Shown piece after piece: positions 20,225 to 27,655 of a stretch of DNA of 34,282 nt (its first letter is position 1; each line of letters starts with the position of its first letter). The notes beneath the pieces are model-generated. The model saw nothing but the letters and a program-made list of their open reading frames with translations, did not search any database and was not told the DNA's origin. Source of the stretch: Nannocystis sp. GTDB lineage: Bacteria > Myxococcota_A > Polyangia > Nannocystales > Nannocystaceae. A program made the position numbers and the translations under genes. The DNA is taken from contig NZ_JACCSO010000528.1 in the NCBI RefSeq assembly GCF_013812955.1, forward strand, positions 1 to 34,282, in the 5' to 3' direction.

Positions 20225-21147
20225 GCGCGCCGCGGCCCGAGCACGGTGAGCGCGAACACGATCACCGCGATCCAGAGACCTGTCCCGAGGAGCAGGTGCA
20301 CGATCTGCATCCAGCCCGGCGCCGACAGCAGGATGTTGGCGACCCCGGCCGCGACTTGCACGAGCACGCCGAGGATCACGAGGCCGCCCCAGCGGCGGAC
20401 CTCCGCGGGCGCCTGCGGGCCGGACAGCGCGTTGGCGATCACCAGCACGTAGAGGCCGATGCCGACCGCGAGGAACGGATGAAACACGCGCAGCCGCTGC
20501 AGGAAGTGGGCGCCGGCGCCATGGTCCTCGGCGAGGCGGCCGGCGAGGCCGAGCTGCTGGGCCGGGAACAGGGTGTCGCCCAGCGCCGTGACGGCCCCGC
20601 TGACGCCGACGATCAGCAAGCCGACCAGCGCCGCGCCGAGCCACAGCGCTGCCCGCCGCGGAGTCGATGGCGTGGGTGATTGCACCCGGGCGCGCCAGGC
20701 GGTGAAGGCGAGCGCGGCGGTCAGCAGCGAGGTGTTGACGAGGTGGATCGACATGACGACCGCGCGGGCCACCGAGTCGTTCTTGTCGACCAGGCCGAAG
20801 CGGACCAGGCCCGCGCCGACCAGCGCCTCGGTGATCGTGAAGAGGACCGCGAGCGCCGCTCCGAGCCGCACCGCATGGCCGCGAGGAAACCCGCGCCGCG
20901 CCATCCACAGCAGCACCAGCACCGACAGCAGGCACAGGCCGCTGGTGACGCGGTGCGTGAACTCGATGACCGTCGCCACGGTGGGACTGCGCGGCACCAG
21001 CTCGCCGTGACAGCTCGGCCAGTGCTCGCCGCAGCCGGCGCCCGAGCCGGTGATCCGGACCCAGGCCCCGAACAGGATCACGAGCACCGTGTATCCGAGG
21101 ACGGCCCAGGCGATGCGTTCAAAGCGACGGCGTGCGATCTCCGGCAT
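20221..21147 (-). CDS. ctaA: Heme A synthase (CtaA/COX15)
   Basis: CtaA oxidises the C8 methyl of heme O to make heme A for aa3-type cytochrome oxidase, in the cytoplasmic membrane. The 308-residue protein (B. subtilis CtaA has 306) has about eight membrane helices. The first extracytoplasmic loop has the cysteine pair CGEHWPSCHG. Candidate heme-ligand histidines lie in EFTHRVTSG, SIHLVNT, RVFHPF and QIVHLLLG. The ATG at 21147 (MPEIARRRFERIAW) is chosen; the track start adds 34 Arg-rich residues. No ctaB, oxidase subunit or sco gene is in the window, so it is an orphan here with the HAD gene coupled downstream. Confidence 0.92.
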   Translation of the reverse strand: MPEIARRRFERIAWAVLGYTVLVILFGAWVRITGSGAGCGEHWPSCHGELVPRSPTVATVIEFTHRVTSGLCLLSVLVLLWMARRGFPRGHAVRLGAALAVLFTITEALVGAGLVRFGLVDKNDSVARAVVMSIHLVNTSLLTAALAFTAWRARVQSPTPSTPRRAALWLGAALVGLLIVGVSGAVTALGDTLFPAQQLGLAGRLAEDHGAGAHFLQRLRVFHPFLAVGIGLYVLVIANALSGPQAPAEVRRWGGLVILGVLVQVAAGVANILLSAPGWMQIVHLLLGTGLWIAVIVFALTVLGPRRA

Positions 21148-21267
21148 GCGATTCGCTTCACGGCATACCCGCTTTCGGCGCCGGCGCAAAGCCCTGCGGC
21201 CGCCGCGAGGATGAGGCAGGTTGCCGCAGGCTGCCGCAGCGAGTCGCACGCCAGCGTGACGGGCTGC

Positions 21268-21771
21268 TCAGGGCTCGGCGGCGAGCAGCGCGTCCGCCTG
21301 GGCCGAGCCGCCGAGCAGCGCGACATGCACGAAGTGCGCCCGGTCGACCGGCTGCACCGACAAACGCTGACCCTTCTGCGTCACGCGCATGCCCGACAGC
21401 GCCGGGTCGTCGCGCAGGCGCTCGAGCGGGACAGGCGCCGTCCACTTCTCGACGAAGGCGATGTCGACGAGCATCCAACGCGGCGCCGCGGCGCTCGATC
21501 GCGGGTCGAAGTAGGGGCTCTTGGGATCGAAGGCCGTGGCGTCGGGGTAGGGCGCGCTGGCCACCTTCGCCAGGCCGACCACCCCCGGCGGAGTCGTGCT
21601 CGAGTGATAGAACAGCACCGCGTCGCCCGGCTTCATGTCGTCGCGCATGTGATTGCGGGCCTGGTAGTTGCGCACGCCCTCCCACGGCGTTCGACCCTGC
21701 CGCTGTAGATCGTCGATGGAGAAGGTGTCGGGCTCGCTCTTCATCAGCCAGCAGCGGAGGGCAGGGGTCAT
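21268..21771 (-). CDS. EVE-domain protein (THYN1-like)
   Basis: A 167-residue single-domain protein. It opens CWLMKSEPDTFSIDDL, the hallmark of the bacterial EVE/thymocyte-nuclear-protein family, followed by WEGVRNYQARNHMRD, DAVLFYHSSTTPPGVVGLAKV and the Asp/Pro-rich PYPDATAFDPKSPYFDP. EVE is a PUA-like fold proposed to bind modified bases in DNA or RNA; some members occur in modification-dependent restriction. No restriction partner is fused or adjacent here. The ATG at 21771 is chosen. A TAGCCT hexamer lies 10 nt upstream on this strand. The gene is divergent from the HD gene with 95 nt between them. Confidence 0.9.
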   Translation of the reverse strand: MTPALRCWLMKSEPDTFSIDDLQRQGRTPWEGVRNYQARNHMRDDMKPGDAVLFYHSSTTPPGVVGLAKVASAPYPDATAFDPKSPYFDPRSSAAAPRWMLVDIAFVEKWTAPVPLERLRDDPALSGMRVTQKGQRLSVQPVDRAHFVHVALLGGSAQADALLAAEP

Positions 21772-21866
21772 GGCGAGGCGAAGGCTATCGCAGGTGTGTG
21801 CGGCCTTGGCAAGCGGCCGGCGCTGTGCCAGCGTGAGCGCCCCTCGCTGCCCACGCCTCCCGCGCC

Positions 21867-23090
21867 ATGGTCGCCTCCTCCGACTCCTCCGCGTCGCTGT
21901 CACTCGTGCCCCCCGCGCAGGCGGAGCTCGTGGTCGTCGTCGATGCGACCACGGATCCCGGGGCCGACGCCGCGTTGCTGGCCGCGGTGTTCAGCCGTAA
22001 CCGGATCACCGCGAGCCGCCTGCAGCCGCTGCTCGGCGCGCCGCTGCTGGCCTCACCGTGGCTCGCGCGGCTCGCTCGCATCAGCTTCCTCGGCACCCTC
22101 GATCTGCACCCGCACAGCCGCGAGGCCTCGACGCGGCTCGACCATTCGCTGGGGGTCGCTGCCCTGGGTCTGCAGGTCGGCGCGGAGCTCGGGCTGACGG
22201 CGGCGGACCTGCGGCTGCTGGTCGCCGCGTGCCTGCTGCACGACATCGGCCACTATCCGCTGTCGCACGCGGCCGAGCCGGGCTTCGCGCGGGCCCTCGG
22301 GGTCGCGCACCATGGCGTCTCGGAGTGGATCGTGCGCGGCAACGGGGCCATCCCCGTGAGTCAGTCGCTGCGCCCCGCGCTCGAGCGGGCCGGCCTCGAC
22401 CCCGAGCTGTTGTGGGCGGTGATCGTCGGCGACGCTCCACCGCCGCACGCCGCGCTGTCGTCGCTGTTGCTCGCGCCGATCAACCTCGACACCCTCGACG
22501 GCATCCGTCGCACCGCGCGCTCGTTCGGGCGTCGCGGGCTGCGGCTGCCGCCGGCTTTGTTTGCGCGCAGCGGCGACGAGCTGGTGCTCGAGCCCGCGGC
22601 GATCCCCGCGCTCGACCGGTTCTGGGCGCTGAAGGATCGCATGTACGGCGAGGTCATCAACCTCCCGTCCAACATCGTCTGCGAGGCCGAGCTGTCGCGC
22701 GTGGTCGCCGAGCACTTCGACCGGGCGGTGTTCGGTCGCTTCGCCGGCTTCGACGACGCCGCGCTCGGCTCGTTCGCGGCCGTCGCTGCCCGCGACGCCG
22801 GGCTGCTCGCCGGCGCCGACGACCGGTTTCACTTCGCCGGTCGCCGGGTCTCGGGCGACGACCTGCCGCGGGTGCGCAAGCGTTACTTCGTCGATCGCCA
22901 GGTCGAGCCCGGAGCGGCCGGCCTGCGCCGCGCCGACTGGGCGCTGCGCTACCGCCACGGGCGCCAGCTGGTGTACGTGACGCAGCAGCACCTGGCGACC
23001 CAGCTGCCGCTGCCGGGTCTGGCCTGGGACGTAGAGGAGGCCACGGACGCCTGGATCGCGCCGCCGGGGGCCGAGGGGCCCGAGATCTGA
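21867..23090 (+). CDS. HD-domain phosphohydrolase, COG1078/dNTPase-like
   Basis: A 407-residue protein whose metal-binding residues are visible: His in RLDHSLGVAALG (about residue 91), His-Asp in LLHDIGHYPLSHAAE (about 125), and the distal Asp in INLDTLDGIRRTARS (about 210). LGTLDL...HSLGV...LHDIGH.PLSH is the pattern of COG1078, the SAMHD1/dGTPase-like branch, so a nucleotide or phosphate-ester substrate is likely. The first 25 residues are low complexity. It is followed after 34 nt by a nucleotidyltransferase-like gene and then an overlapping HAD gene on the same strand, making a three-gene nucleotide-chemistry cluster of unknown purpose. Confidence 0.82.
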   Translation: MVASSDSSASLSLVPPAQAELVVVVDATTDPGADAALLAAVFSRNRITASRLQPLLGAPLLASPWLARLARISFLGTLDLHPHSREASTRLDHSLGVAALGLQVGAELGLTAADLRLLVAACLLHDIGHYPLSHAAEPGFARALGVAHHGVSEWIVRGNGAIPVSQSLRPALERAGLDPELLWAVIVGDAPPPHAALSSLLLAPINLDTLDGIRRTARSFGRRGLRLPPALFARSGDELVLEPAAIPALDRFWALKDRMYGEVINLPSNIVCEAELSRVVAEHFDRAVFGRFAGFDDAALGSFAAVAARDAGLLAGADDRFHFAGRRVSGDDLPRVRKRYFVDRQVEPGAAGLRRADWALRYRHGRQLVYVTQQHLATQLPLPGLAWDVEEATDAWIAPPGAEGPEI

Positions 23091-23124
23091 TGCTGTCCCG
23101 AAGCGCAGGTAGTAAAAGATCTTG

Positions 23125-24132
23125 ATGGGCCCGATCGACTATCGCCCGCTGTTCCAAGAACTCGACATGGCCGAGTCCGAGGCCAGGCACGTGCTCGCCG
23201 CTGCCGAGGGCTCCTGGCAGCGTCTGGTCGACATCCGGCGCACGCTCGCGGTGCTGGCGATCCCCCGCGAGCTCGCGGTGTTCGCGGTCGGATCGCTGGG
23301 CCGCTTCGAGTCGTCGGCGGCGAGTGACCTCGACTTCGCGGTCGTGTATGCCGCCGCCACGCTCGATGTGCACGCCGCCGACGCGGCCCGTCACGAGCTG
23401 GCCGGGCAGCTGCGTGCGCGCGGCCACGAGGTGCTCGACAAGACCTTTCGCGCGCCGGTCGAGCTCGGCGCGCTGCTCGGCGACATCGGCGGCGAGGGCG
23501 ACACCAACCTGCACCTGACCTACCGCGCGCTGCTGCTGACCGAGGGTGCGTGGCTGGCCAACGCCGCCGCCGCGGAGCAGGTCACCGACGCGATCTTCGC
23601 CGCCTACGCGCAGGGGGCGATCAGCCGCGGCCGCTACCTGAGCTCGCTGCAGAACGACCTGCACCGCTATTACCGGACCATCTGCGTCGACTATCGCTTC
23701 AAGGTCGAGAGCGCCGGCAAGCGCTGGGCGATCCGTTACTTCAAGCTCCGGCACGCGCGCAAGTTGTGGCACCTCGCCAACCTCGCGCTGTTTTGCCAGG
23801 CCGCGCGGCTGCCGGACGACGAGCGCGACCTTCATCTCGCCACCGAGCTGCCGCGGCCGCCCTTGCTGCGCATCTCGACCTCGCTGCGCGCCCTCGGGGC
23901 TCTGCCGCTGTGCGCCGACCTGCTGCGCGCCTACGACGCCTTCCTCGCGGCGCTCGCCGAGCCCGAGCTGCGTCGCGGCCTCGATCGCATCGACTACGCG
24001 GCGCGGCTCGAGGACCCGCTGTTTCAGCGCCTCTCCGCCAGCGCCGATCGCTTCGACCTCGCCGCCCAGGCGATCGTCCAGCACCTGTGGGTCCGCTGCA
24101 ACGAGCATCTGGTGCGCTACGGGCTGCTATGA
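23125..24132 (+). CDS. Nucleotidyltransferase-fold protein (DUF294/GlnD-like)
   Basis: A 335-residue protein. Around residue 56 it has VGSLGRFESSAASDLDFAVV, matching the polymerase-beta-type GSxGRxE...SDxD active site with both metal-binding Asp residues. After this comes a helical region with NDLHRYYRTICVDYRFK and KRWAIRYFKLRHARKLWHLANL, similar to the substrate-binding region of putative signal-transduction nucleotidyltransferases. The ATG at 23125 is preferred over the adjacent TTG. The stop overlaps the next gene as ATGA. Together with the upstream HD gene it recalls the NT+HD pairing of GlnD, but there are no ACT or CBS domains. The target is unknown. Confidence 0.75.
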   Translation: MGPIDYRPLFQELDMAESEARHVLAAAEGSWQRLVDIRRTLAVLAIPRELAVFAVGSLGRFESSAASDLDFAVVYAAATLDVHAADAARHELAGQLRARGHEVLDKTFRAPVELGALLGDIGGEGDTNLHLTYRALLLTEGAWLANAAAAEQVTDAIFAAYAQGAISRGRYLSSLQNDLHRYYRTICVDYRFKVESAGKRWAIRYFKLRHARKLWHLANLALFCQAARLPDDERDLHLATELPRPPLLRISTSLRALGALPLCADLLRAYDAFLAALAEPELRRGLDRIDYAARLEDPLFQRLSASADRFDLAAQAIVQHLWVRCNEHLVRYGLL

Positions 24133-24671
24133 CACTGGCCGAAAGGACATGTTCGCAGGGACAGCCGGCACGCGCGATCGTCTTCGACCTGATCGGCGTG
24201 CTCGCGGCGCCGTCGTGGCGCGAGCTGTGCGGGCGGCCGGACCTCGCGGCCTGGGGTCGGCTGAAGGTCGGGGCGATCGGCGAGGCCGAGTTCTGGACGC
24301 CGGAGCAGGCGGCGGCGTATCGCGGCGCGCTGGCCCTGCGCAGCGATCGTCTGGACTTCCTCGGGCGCCTGCGTGCCCGCGGGCACACGATCTCGATCGC
24401 CAGCAACCTGGCCCGCGGATGGCTGCCGGGGCTGCGCGCGAGCATGCCGGCGGGCCTCGTCGAGCGCTGGTTCGTCAGCGGGGAGATCGGGGTCGCAAAG
24501 CCGGACCCACGGTTCTGGTCCGAGCTGCTGCGGCATGTGCCGGCCGGCAGCCTGGTCGTCGACGACCAGCGCCGCAACTGCGAGGCGGCCAAGCAGGCCG
24601 GGCTGCGCAGCCTGTGGGTCCCCTGCGGTGCCGGCTTCGAGGACCGCGTCGAAGCTGCGCTGGCGGGGTGA
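24129..24671 (+). CDS. HAD-superfamily-like protein with variant motif I
   Basis: A 180-residue protein coupled by ATGA overlap to the nucleotidyltransferase gene; the longer track ORF from 23550 is a shadow. Motif I reads IVFDLIGVLAAPSW, so the first Asp is present but the second is Ile, as in the FDLGGVL subgroup (YihX-like). Motif II is SIASN, motif III is the Lys in GVAKPDPRFW, and motif IV is LVVDDQRRNCEAA. The cap is short. Loss of the second Asp in motif I often goes with altered chemistry or low phosphatase activity. The dispersed palindrome lies in codons 8-12. The final codons and stop form the first unit of a 21-bp tandem repeat. Confidence 0.75.
   Translation: MTLAERTCSQGQPARAIVFDLIGVLAAPSWRELCGRPDLAAWGRLKVGAIGEAEFWTPEQAAAYRGALALRSDRLDFLGRLRARGHTISIASNLARGWLPGLRASMPAGLVERWFVSGEIGVAKPDPRFWSELLRHVPAGSLVVDDQRRNCEAAKQAGLRSLWVPCGAGFEDRVEAALAG
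24150..24163. repeat. Dispersed palindromic element, copy 2
   Basis: TGTTCGCAGGGACA within GGACATGTTCGCAGGGACA, inside the start of the second HAD gene. It differs from copy 3 by one base in the 14-bp core. Confidence 0.45.
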
Positions 24672-24779
24672 GACGCCGCGCCGGCGGGGTAGGACGCCGC
24701 GCTGGCGGGGTAGGACGCCGCGCTGGCGGGGTGAGACGCCGCGCCGGCGGGGTGAGACGCCGCGCCGGCGGGGTGAGAA
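24657..24779 (+). repeat. 21-bp minisatellite, nearly six copies, seeded in the HAD stop codon
   Basis: The unit GCGCYGGCGGGGTRRGACGCC is repeated at 24657, 24678, 24699, 24720 and 24741, with a partial sixth at 24762. The first unit includes the last codons and the TGA of the HAD gene. Because the period is a multiple of three, every copy carries an in-frame TGA or TAG. Variation is limited to C/T at one position and GA/AG at another. There are no spacers, so it is not CRISPR. The rest of the gap to 24841 is G-rich and shows no gene. Confidence 0.92.
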
Positions 24780-24841
24780 GTTGAGGGGTGAGGGGGGTGA
24801 GGGGCCCCCTGGCGACGTGCCAGGGATCGTGCGCGGCCGGC

Positions 24842-24871
24842 TTTACGGGGCGGAGGTCGGCTGCTTATGCT
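24842..24871 (+). promoter_or_regulatory. Candidate promoter of the Cys-rich lipoprotein gene
   Basis: TTTACG (24842-24847), 18 nt, then TATGCT (24866-24871), ending 6 nt before the ATG at 24878. No Shine-Dalgarno sequence is evident beyond CGGGG next to the start. Confidence 0.4.
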
Positions 24872-24877
24872 CCGGGG

Positions 24878-25243
24878 ATGACTCCCCGACGCGCGCCTCG
24901 TCTCGCTGTTCCTGCTGCCCTGATCTCGCTGTTGCTGGGCGGCGTGCTCGGCCTGGCGTGTGGTGGGCCGCCGCCGCCGGGCACCTCGTGTCGGCTCAAC
25001 CCGCTGTGCGAATCCGGTGGACTCGGGGCCAGCTGCGACCGCGACTCGGACTGCTTCGACGGGCATTGCTGCGAGAAGGACGAGTGCGACGGCGGCTCCT
25101 GCTCGCTGCCCTGCGACAAGGACAAAGACTGTCCGGGCGGGCTCAGCTGTCACGGCAACTGGTGCTACTTCAACTGCGATGGCGACGGCGACTGTGCCAA
25201 CGGCCAGCGCTGCAAGAACGATCGCTTCTGTTCCTGGGACTGA
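24878..25243 (+). CDS. Small cysteine-rich lipoprotein
   Basis: A 121-residue protein. The ATG at 24878 gives a proper lipoprotein signal (LAVPAALISLLLGGVLGLAC); the track start at 24788 puts 30 unsuitable residues in front of it. The mature part has about 17 Cys residues in a loose repeat: CDRDSDCFDGHCC, CDKDKDCPGGLSC and CDGDGDCANGQRC, each an acidic CDxDxDC followed by Gly and Cys. This pattern is common in exported Myxococcota lipoproteins and resembles small disulfide-rich or Dickkopf-like Cys domains. The acidic spacers could bind Ca2+. It lies just before glmM, and its role is unknown. Confidence 0.8.
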   Translation: MTPRRAPRLAVPAALISLLLGGVLGLACGGPPPPGTSCRLNPLCESGGLGASCDRDSDCFDGHCCEKDECDGGSCSLPCDKDKDCPGGLSCHGNWCYFNCDGDGDCANGQRCKNDRFCSWD

Positions 25244-25254
25244 GGCGCTCGTGC

Positions 25255-25260
25255 TAAGAC
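25255..25260 (+). promoter_or_regulatory. -10-like TAAGAC box 7 nt before glmM
   Basis: TAAGAC ends 7 nt before the glmM ATG. It departs from TAnnnT at the last base but has the same spacing as other unit-heading genes in the window. No Shine-Dalgarno sequence is visible. Confidence 0.3.
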
Positions 25261-25267
25261 AGCGGCG

Positions 25268-26623
25268 ATGGTGAGCGAGCGTCGACTCTTCGGTACCGAC
25301 GGGATCCGTGGACCTGCCAACATCGCGCCGATGACCCCCGAGGTGGCCCTGCGCCTCGGCATGGCGGTCGCGGCCCACTTCGGACGCGGTGGTAGCATCG
25401 TCATCGGCAAGGACACGCGGCTCTCGGGCTACATGTTCGAGATGGCGCTCGCGGCCGGCGTGTGCGCGATGGGGGCCGAGGTGCTGCTGGTCGGCCCGCT
25501 GCCGACCCCGGGGATCGCCTACATCACCCGCTCGATGCGCGCCGACGCGGGCGTGGTGATCTCCGCGAGTCACAACCCCTTCGGTGACAACGGCATCAAG
25601 CTGTTCGCGGCCGACGGCTTCAAGCTGCCCGACGAGGTCGAGGCCCACCTCGAGAGCCTGATGGAGCCCGGGGTGCTCGACGATCAACGCGCGCGTGGTC
25701 GCGACATCGGCAAGGCCGCGCGCATCGACGACGCGACCGGCCGCTACATCACCCACCTGAAGTACGGCTTCCCCGCCGCGTACAAGCTCGACGGTCTGAA
25801 GATCGTCGTCGACTGCGCCCACGGGGCCGCCTACAAGGTCGCGCCGCTGGTGCTGCGTGAGCTCGGGGCCGAGGTCATCGCCCTCGGCGTCGCCCCGGAC
25901 GGCCTCAACATCAACGAGGACCTCGGCGCCGTCCACCCGGCGCGCATGTGCGCGACGGTGCGAGAGCACGGCGCGGACCTCGGCATCGCCCTCGACGGCG
26001 ACGCCGACCGGGCGGTGTTCTGCGATCGCCACGGCCAGCTGGTCGACGGCGACGCCATCCTGGCGATCTGTGCGCGCGAGCTGCACGCCCGCGGCGAGCT
26101 GCGCGGCGGCGCGGTGGTGGCGACGATCATGTCGAACATGGGCCTCGAGCGCTGCCTGCAAGAGGTCGGCGTCGGCCTGGTACGGACCCCGGTCGGCGAC
26201 CGTTACGTGGTCGAGCAGATGGTCAGCGGCGGCTACAACCTCGGCGGCGAGCAGTCCGGACATGTGGTGTTCCTCGACCATGGCACCACCGGCGACGGCG
26301 TGGTCGCGGCCCTGCAAGTGCTGGCGATCATGCAGCGCAGCGGCCGCCCGCTCGACGATCTGACCAGGGTCCTGACCCGCTTTCCGCAGCTTTTGCAGGC
26401 CATCCCGGTGGCCCGTAAGATCCCGCTGGAGCGTCTCCCGGGGCTGTCGGCGGTGATCGGCGGCGTCGAGACCGAACTCGGCCGCGAGGGGCGGGTCATC
26501 GTCCGCTACTCCGGCACCGAGGCGACCCTGCGTATCATGCTCGAGGGGCCCGACCTCGCGCGCCTGCAGGTGCTCGCCGGGCGCATCAGCGAGGCGGCGC
26601 GCGGCGAACTCGGCGCGGCCTGA
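25268..26623 (+). CDS. glmM: Phosphoglucosamine mutase
   Basis: GlmM interconverts glucosamine-6-phosphate and glucosamine-1-phosphate for UDP-GlcNAc, peptidoglycan and LPS. The 451-residue enzyme begins with RLFGTDGIRG and has the phosphoserine loop ISASHNPFGDNGIK (Ser near residue 101). It also has the metal loop DGDADR near 241, the sugar-specificity loop GGEQSGH near 325 and the phosphate-binding loop RYSGTEATLR near 418. Length is typical (E. coli 445). In many bacteria glmM follows cdaA-cdaR directly. Here seven other genes lie between, although all three partners remain within 9 kb. The 13-bp repeat tract starts about 20 nt after the stop. Confidence 0.97.
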   Translation: MVSERRLFGTDGIRGPANIAPMTPEVALRLGMAVAAHFGRGGSIVIGKDTRLSGYMFEMALAAGVCAMGAEVLLVGPLPTPGIAYITRSMRADAGVVISASHNPFGDNGIKLFAADGFKLPDEVEAHLESLMEPGVLDDQRARGRDIGKAARIDDATGRYITHLKYGFPAAYKLDGLKIVVDCAHGAAYKVAPLVLRELGAEVIALGVAPDGLNINEDLGAVHPARMCATVREHGADLGIALDGDADRAVFCDRHGQLVDGDAILAICARELHARGELRGGAVVATIMSNMGLERCLQEVGVGLVRTPVGDRYVVEQMVSGGYNLGGEQSGHVVFLDHGTTGDGVVAALQVLAIMQRSGRPLDDLTRVLTRFPQLLQAIPVARKIPLERLPGLSAVIGGVETELGREGRVIVRYSGTEATLRIMLEGPDLARLQVLAGRISEAARGELGAA

Positions 26624-26644
26624 GGGTCGTCACTCCAGCCTCGT

Positions 26645-26834
26645 CACTTGCCGTCGTTCTGATGCCCGCCGCGCTCCGTCGCTTGCCGTCGTCGTGACCG
26701 TCGGCGCCGCGCCTCGTCACTTGCCGTCGTCACTTGCCGTCGTCACTTGCCGTCGTCACTTGCCGTCGTCACTTGCCGTCGTCACTTGCCGTCGTCACTT
26801 GCCGTCGTCACTTGCCGTCGTCACTTGCCGTCGT
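26645..26834 (+). repeat. 13-bp minisatellite between glmM and the SUKH-like gene
   Basis: Nine perfect, head-to-tail copies of CACTTGCCGTCGT run from 26718 to 26834. One exact isolated copy lies at 26645-26657 and one with a single mismatch at 26680-26692. The period is not a multiple of three, so frames across it cycle every 39 bp (giving peptide repeats such as LPSSLAVVTCRRH in the track); these are not taken as coding. There are no spacers, so it is not a CRISPR array. The perfect identity suggests recent expansion and likely copy-number variation between strains. Confidence 0.95.
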
Positions 26835-26888
26835 CGCCGACAACGGCGCCGCGCTTCGTTGTATGCTCCCGGGTCGAGGAGTCCCCGC

Positions 26889-27644
26889 ATGGCCGCGCGC
26901 ACGCCTGGTCCGATCGCCGCCGCTGAGCCGCAGCTCGCCACGCTCGGTGAGTACCGCCAGCTTCATCTCGCCCTCACCGAGGCCGATGCCACCCATCCGT
27001 GGTTGAAGGCGATCGAGCTGCCCACCGAGCTCGAGCTCGAAGCCGTCGAGGCCCTGGAGCAGTCGCTGTCGGCGAGCTTCTCCGACGCCCTGCTCGCGGT
27101 CTATGCCAGCCGCGTGCCGCACCTCGAGGACGCCTTCGAGATGCAGCTCGAGGGCCTGACGCAGCTCGGCGAGGAGGCCTGGGCGGTCGGCTGCCCGGCG
27201 GACATGCTGGCGGTCGCTCGCCAGGCCGACCTGTTCTTCTGCGTGCCGCGGCGCGAGCATCCGTGGGCGGTGACGATGGTGATCGCGTGGCACCCGCTCG
27301 ATGGCGCCGGGGCCCCGCGGCCGCTGCCGCGCTGGTTACGCGACGTGCCGATGGCGGACCTGTGGGAGGTGCTGCACGAGTTGCAGGCGGTCGACGCGGG
27401 GCAGGACGAGCCGCCCCCGGCGGCGCGGGTGGAGGTCGGCGTGCCGTTGACGCCGCGGCTGGTGCCGCATCGCTCGACCGTGTTGCAGGCGGCGCCGCGG
27501 GTGCAGCACCCGAAGTTCGGGGTCGGACGGGTGCTGCGGGCGACCGGCGGGGGTTCGGATCGCAAGCTGGAGATCGACTTCGGCGGCGGCGGCGTGCGCA
27601 CGATCCTGGCGCGCTTCGTCACCGAGCTGCCGCCCGAGGCCTGA
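26889..27644 (+). CDS. SUKH/SMI1-like protein with C-terminal Tudor-like (UvrD-tail-like) motif
   Basis: A 251-residue protein. The ATG at 26889 is chosen because GAGGAG lies 7 nt upstream and the track start at 26694 is inside the minisatellite. The middle part (ELPTELELEAVEALEQSLSA, SFSDALLAVYASR, then a beta-rich section ending LPRWLRDVPMADLW) is reminiscent of the SMI1/KNR4 (SUKH) fold, many members of which are toxin-immunity proteins; this is a tentative reading. The last 45 residues (VQHPKFGVGRVLRATGGGSDRKLEIDF) match the HxxFGxGxV pattern of the small Tudor-like tail of UvrD/PcrA and CarD-like proteins. No toxin gene is adjacent. The role is unknown. Confidence 0.55.
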   Translation: MAARTPGPIAAAEPQLATLGEYRQLHLALTEADATHPWLKAIELPTELELEAVEALEQSLSASFSDALLAVYASRVPHLEDAFEMQLEGLTQLGEEAWAVGCPADMLAVARQADLFFCVPRREHPWAVTMVIAWHPLDGAGAPRPLPRWLRDVPMADLWEVLHELQAVDAGQDEPPPAARVEVGVPLTPRLVPHRSTVLQAAPRVQHPKFGVGRVLRATGGGSDRKLEIDFGGGGVRTILARFVTELPPEA

Positions 27645-27655
27645 GAGCCTCGTGA

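Noticed and set aside
21268-24671. Reading the EVE, HD, NTase and HAD genes as a known antiphage system
   Set aside because: No nuclease, effector, integrase or known defence architecture accompanies them; kept only as an open observation.
24373-25257. ORF across the 21-bp repeats and the Cys-rich lipoprotein (TPRRRG/TPRWRG repeats)
   Set aside because: It is out of frame with the HAD and lipoprotein genes; the peptide repeat simply mirrors the minisatellite.
23741-26317. 858-codon minus-strand ORF opposite the NTase, HAD and glmM genes
   Set aside because: Same kind of shadow. It also runs through the 21-bp minisatellite and has no recognisable domain.
26694-26888. Start of the SUKH-like ORF inside the 13-bp repeats, giving LPSSLAVVTCRRH peptide repeats
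   Set aside because: The peptide repeat is a by-product of a 13-bp tandem array read in one frame. A Shine-Dalgarno-led ATG at 26889 is a better start.
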